6,004 nt of DNA from Bryobacterales bacterium (GTDB lineage: Bacteria; Acidobacteriota; Terriglobia; Bryobacterales; Bryobacteraceae): positions 1-6,004 of the forward strand of contig PKZC01000269.1 in the NCBI GenBank assembly GCA_003132905.1, in the 5' to 3' direction. This document shows, piece after piece, positions 5,104 to 6,004 of this stretch; position 1 is the first letter of the stretch; each line of letters starts with the position of its first letter. The notes below the pieces were generated by a model. That model was not told where the DNA came from and made no database searches. It was given only the letters and a program-made list of their open reading frames with translations. The translations under genes were made by a program, and so were the position numbers.

Positions 5104-6004
5104 AACGAGGCTGGGTTACCACGTCGATCAGCGCCGGTTCTCCACGCGATACCACGTCGAGCGCACGCTTCAAAGCGGGTCCAAGGTCGTTGGGGTCGGT
5201 GATCGGCCCTTCGCCGTGCACTCCCATACTGCGCGCCATCGCTGCATAATCGATATTCGGATTCTTGATCGTCGTGCCGATTTCGGCAGTAGTAATCCCG
5301 CGTTGATGACGGTTGGCCATGCGCTGCAGATGCATCACTTCCTGATGATAGGCGCGGTTATTGTGCATCACGCTCAACAGCGGGATGCCGTGGTGCGCGC
5401 TGGTCCACAGCACGCCCGGCGCGTACATCAAATCGCCGTCATTCTGGATGTTGACGGATAGGCGTCCATATTTCTTGTTGGCCACTGCCGCGCCCAGTGC
5501 GGCTGGCGCTCCGTAGCCGACGCCCGCGCCACCCGATCCGCCGATGTACTGATAATGCTTGTCGAAACTCCATAGCCGTTGCGCCCACGCATTGTTCGAC
5601 ACGAGCGACCAGTCTTTATCCTTCACCTGCGCCCAAACCTCCATCGCCATCCGCGCCGTGCTGATGGGGCTGGCGTCCCAACCATAGCTCGCCTCGGTGA
5701 GAAGTCTCTCGCGGGCGGCCCGCTGCGCCTCCTCCAGTTTCTTCGCGCGATCTTCAAACATCCTCGTGCGGTCACCGGTCACCAGCCGCTTGCACGCTTC
5801 GATGAGCGCAGGCAGTGTCGCCTCGGCATCAGCGGCCATCGAAAGATCCAGATCGGGGAAGCGCTGGAAATCCTGATAATTGCTTTTAGTGTTAAGGTCC
5901 GTTGACGCGATGCTGATGAATTTGGCGTCGGGTTTGGTGATGGGCCGCGAAGTGCGCTGCAGTTGATCGCGGAAATTGTTTACCGTGCCCCAGAAATCCC
6001 ACAC
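5102..6004 (-). CDS. ThDP-dependent enzyme, acetolactate-synthase-like (C-terminal part, 5' end outside the window)
   Basis: This is the last 300 residues of a thiamine diphosphate enzyme of the acetolactate synthase / benzoylformate decarboxylase superfamily. The upstream half, including the pyrimidine-binding domain with its catalytic glutamate, lies beyond position 6004. Visible residues 1 to about 75 match the end of the central domain (F-I-S-I-A-S-T-D and D-A-E-A-T-L-P-A-L). Residues 75-113 form a charged, probably helical linker. The C-terminal cofactor domain follows, with G-G-S-G-G-A-G-V-G-Y-G (155-165) and the diphosphate/Mg motif N-D-G-D (188-191) closed by N-N at 215-216. The motif is N-D-G where most family members have G-D-G; the metal-binding Asp189 and Asn are kept. 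There is no signal peptide evidence because the start is missing; relatives are cytosolic. It leads a tight unit with the cytochrome (13-nt gap) and the RTADG-family gene. The substrate cannot be read from this part; do not assume acetolactate synthase, since no small subunit is nearby. Confidence 0.88.
   Translation of the reverse strand: MWDFWGTVNNFRDQLQRTSRPITKPDAKFISIASTDLNTKSNYQDFQRFPDLDLSMAADAEATLPALIEACKRLVTGDRTRMFEDRAKKLEEAQRAARERLLTEASYGWDASPISTARMAMEVWAQVKDKDWSLVSNNAWAQRLWSFDKHYQYIGGSGGAGVGYGAPAALGAAVANKKYGRLSVNIQNDGDLMYAPGVLWTSAHHGIPLLSVMHNNRAYHQEVMHLQRMANRHQRGITTAEIGTTIKNPNIDYAAMARSMGVHGEGPITDPNDLGPALKRALDVVSRGEPALIDVVTQPR

Overview
The window carries seven genes and looks like soil-bacterial chromosome, moderately GC-rich by eye. 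The core is four paralogous secreted proteins bearing the R-T-A-D-G-x-P-D-L-x-G-x-W signature. From memory, this family is greatly expanded in Acidobacteriota (Solibacter/Bryobacter-like genomes) and also occurs in soil Proteobacteria. The left intergenic flank has short hairpins that resemble intergenic repeats I associate with Rhizobiales. The phylum is therefore left open, with Acidobacteriota slightly preferred.

Layout: positions 1-439 hold no convincing gene, only small inverted repeats near 305-408. On the + strand there follow a small secreted c-type cytochrome (440-871) and a 350-residue family member (954-2006). A family member on the - strand (2007-2798) abuts that gene stop codon to stop codon. 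After a 102-bp divergent intergenic region comes a + strand member (2901-3710). It overlaps the next - strand member (3692-4744) tail to tail by exactly 19 bp, and those 19 bp form a perfect palindrome. The - strand member is the last gene of a tight - strand unit: ThDP-dependent enzyme (5102 to beyond 6004), class I cytochrome c (4741-5088), then the family member, with a 13-nt gap and an ATGA overlap.

Function: all six complete proteins begin with a signal peptide, so the cluster is mainly an exported system. Two small cytochromes imply periplasmic electron transfer. The four paralogues share a two-cysteine core and no catalytic motif I can name; their role is unknown. Tight coupling of a cytosolic ThDP enzyme, a cytochrome c and a family member suggests one process, possibly oxidation or cleavage of an organic substrate, but this is inference. 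The best candidates for something undescribed are the paralogue cluster itself and the palindromic gene overlap at 3692-3710.
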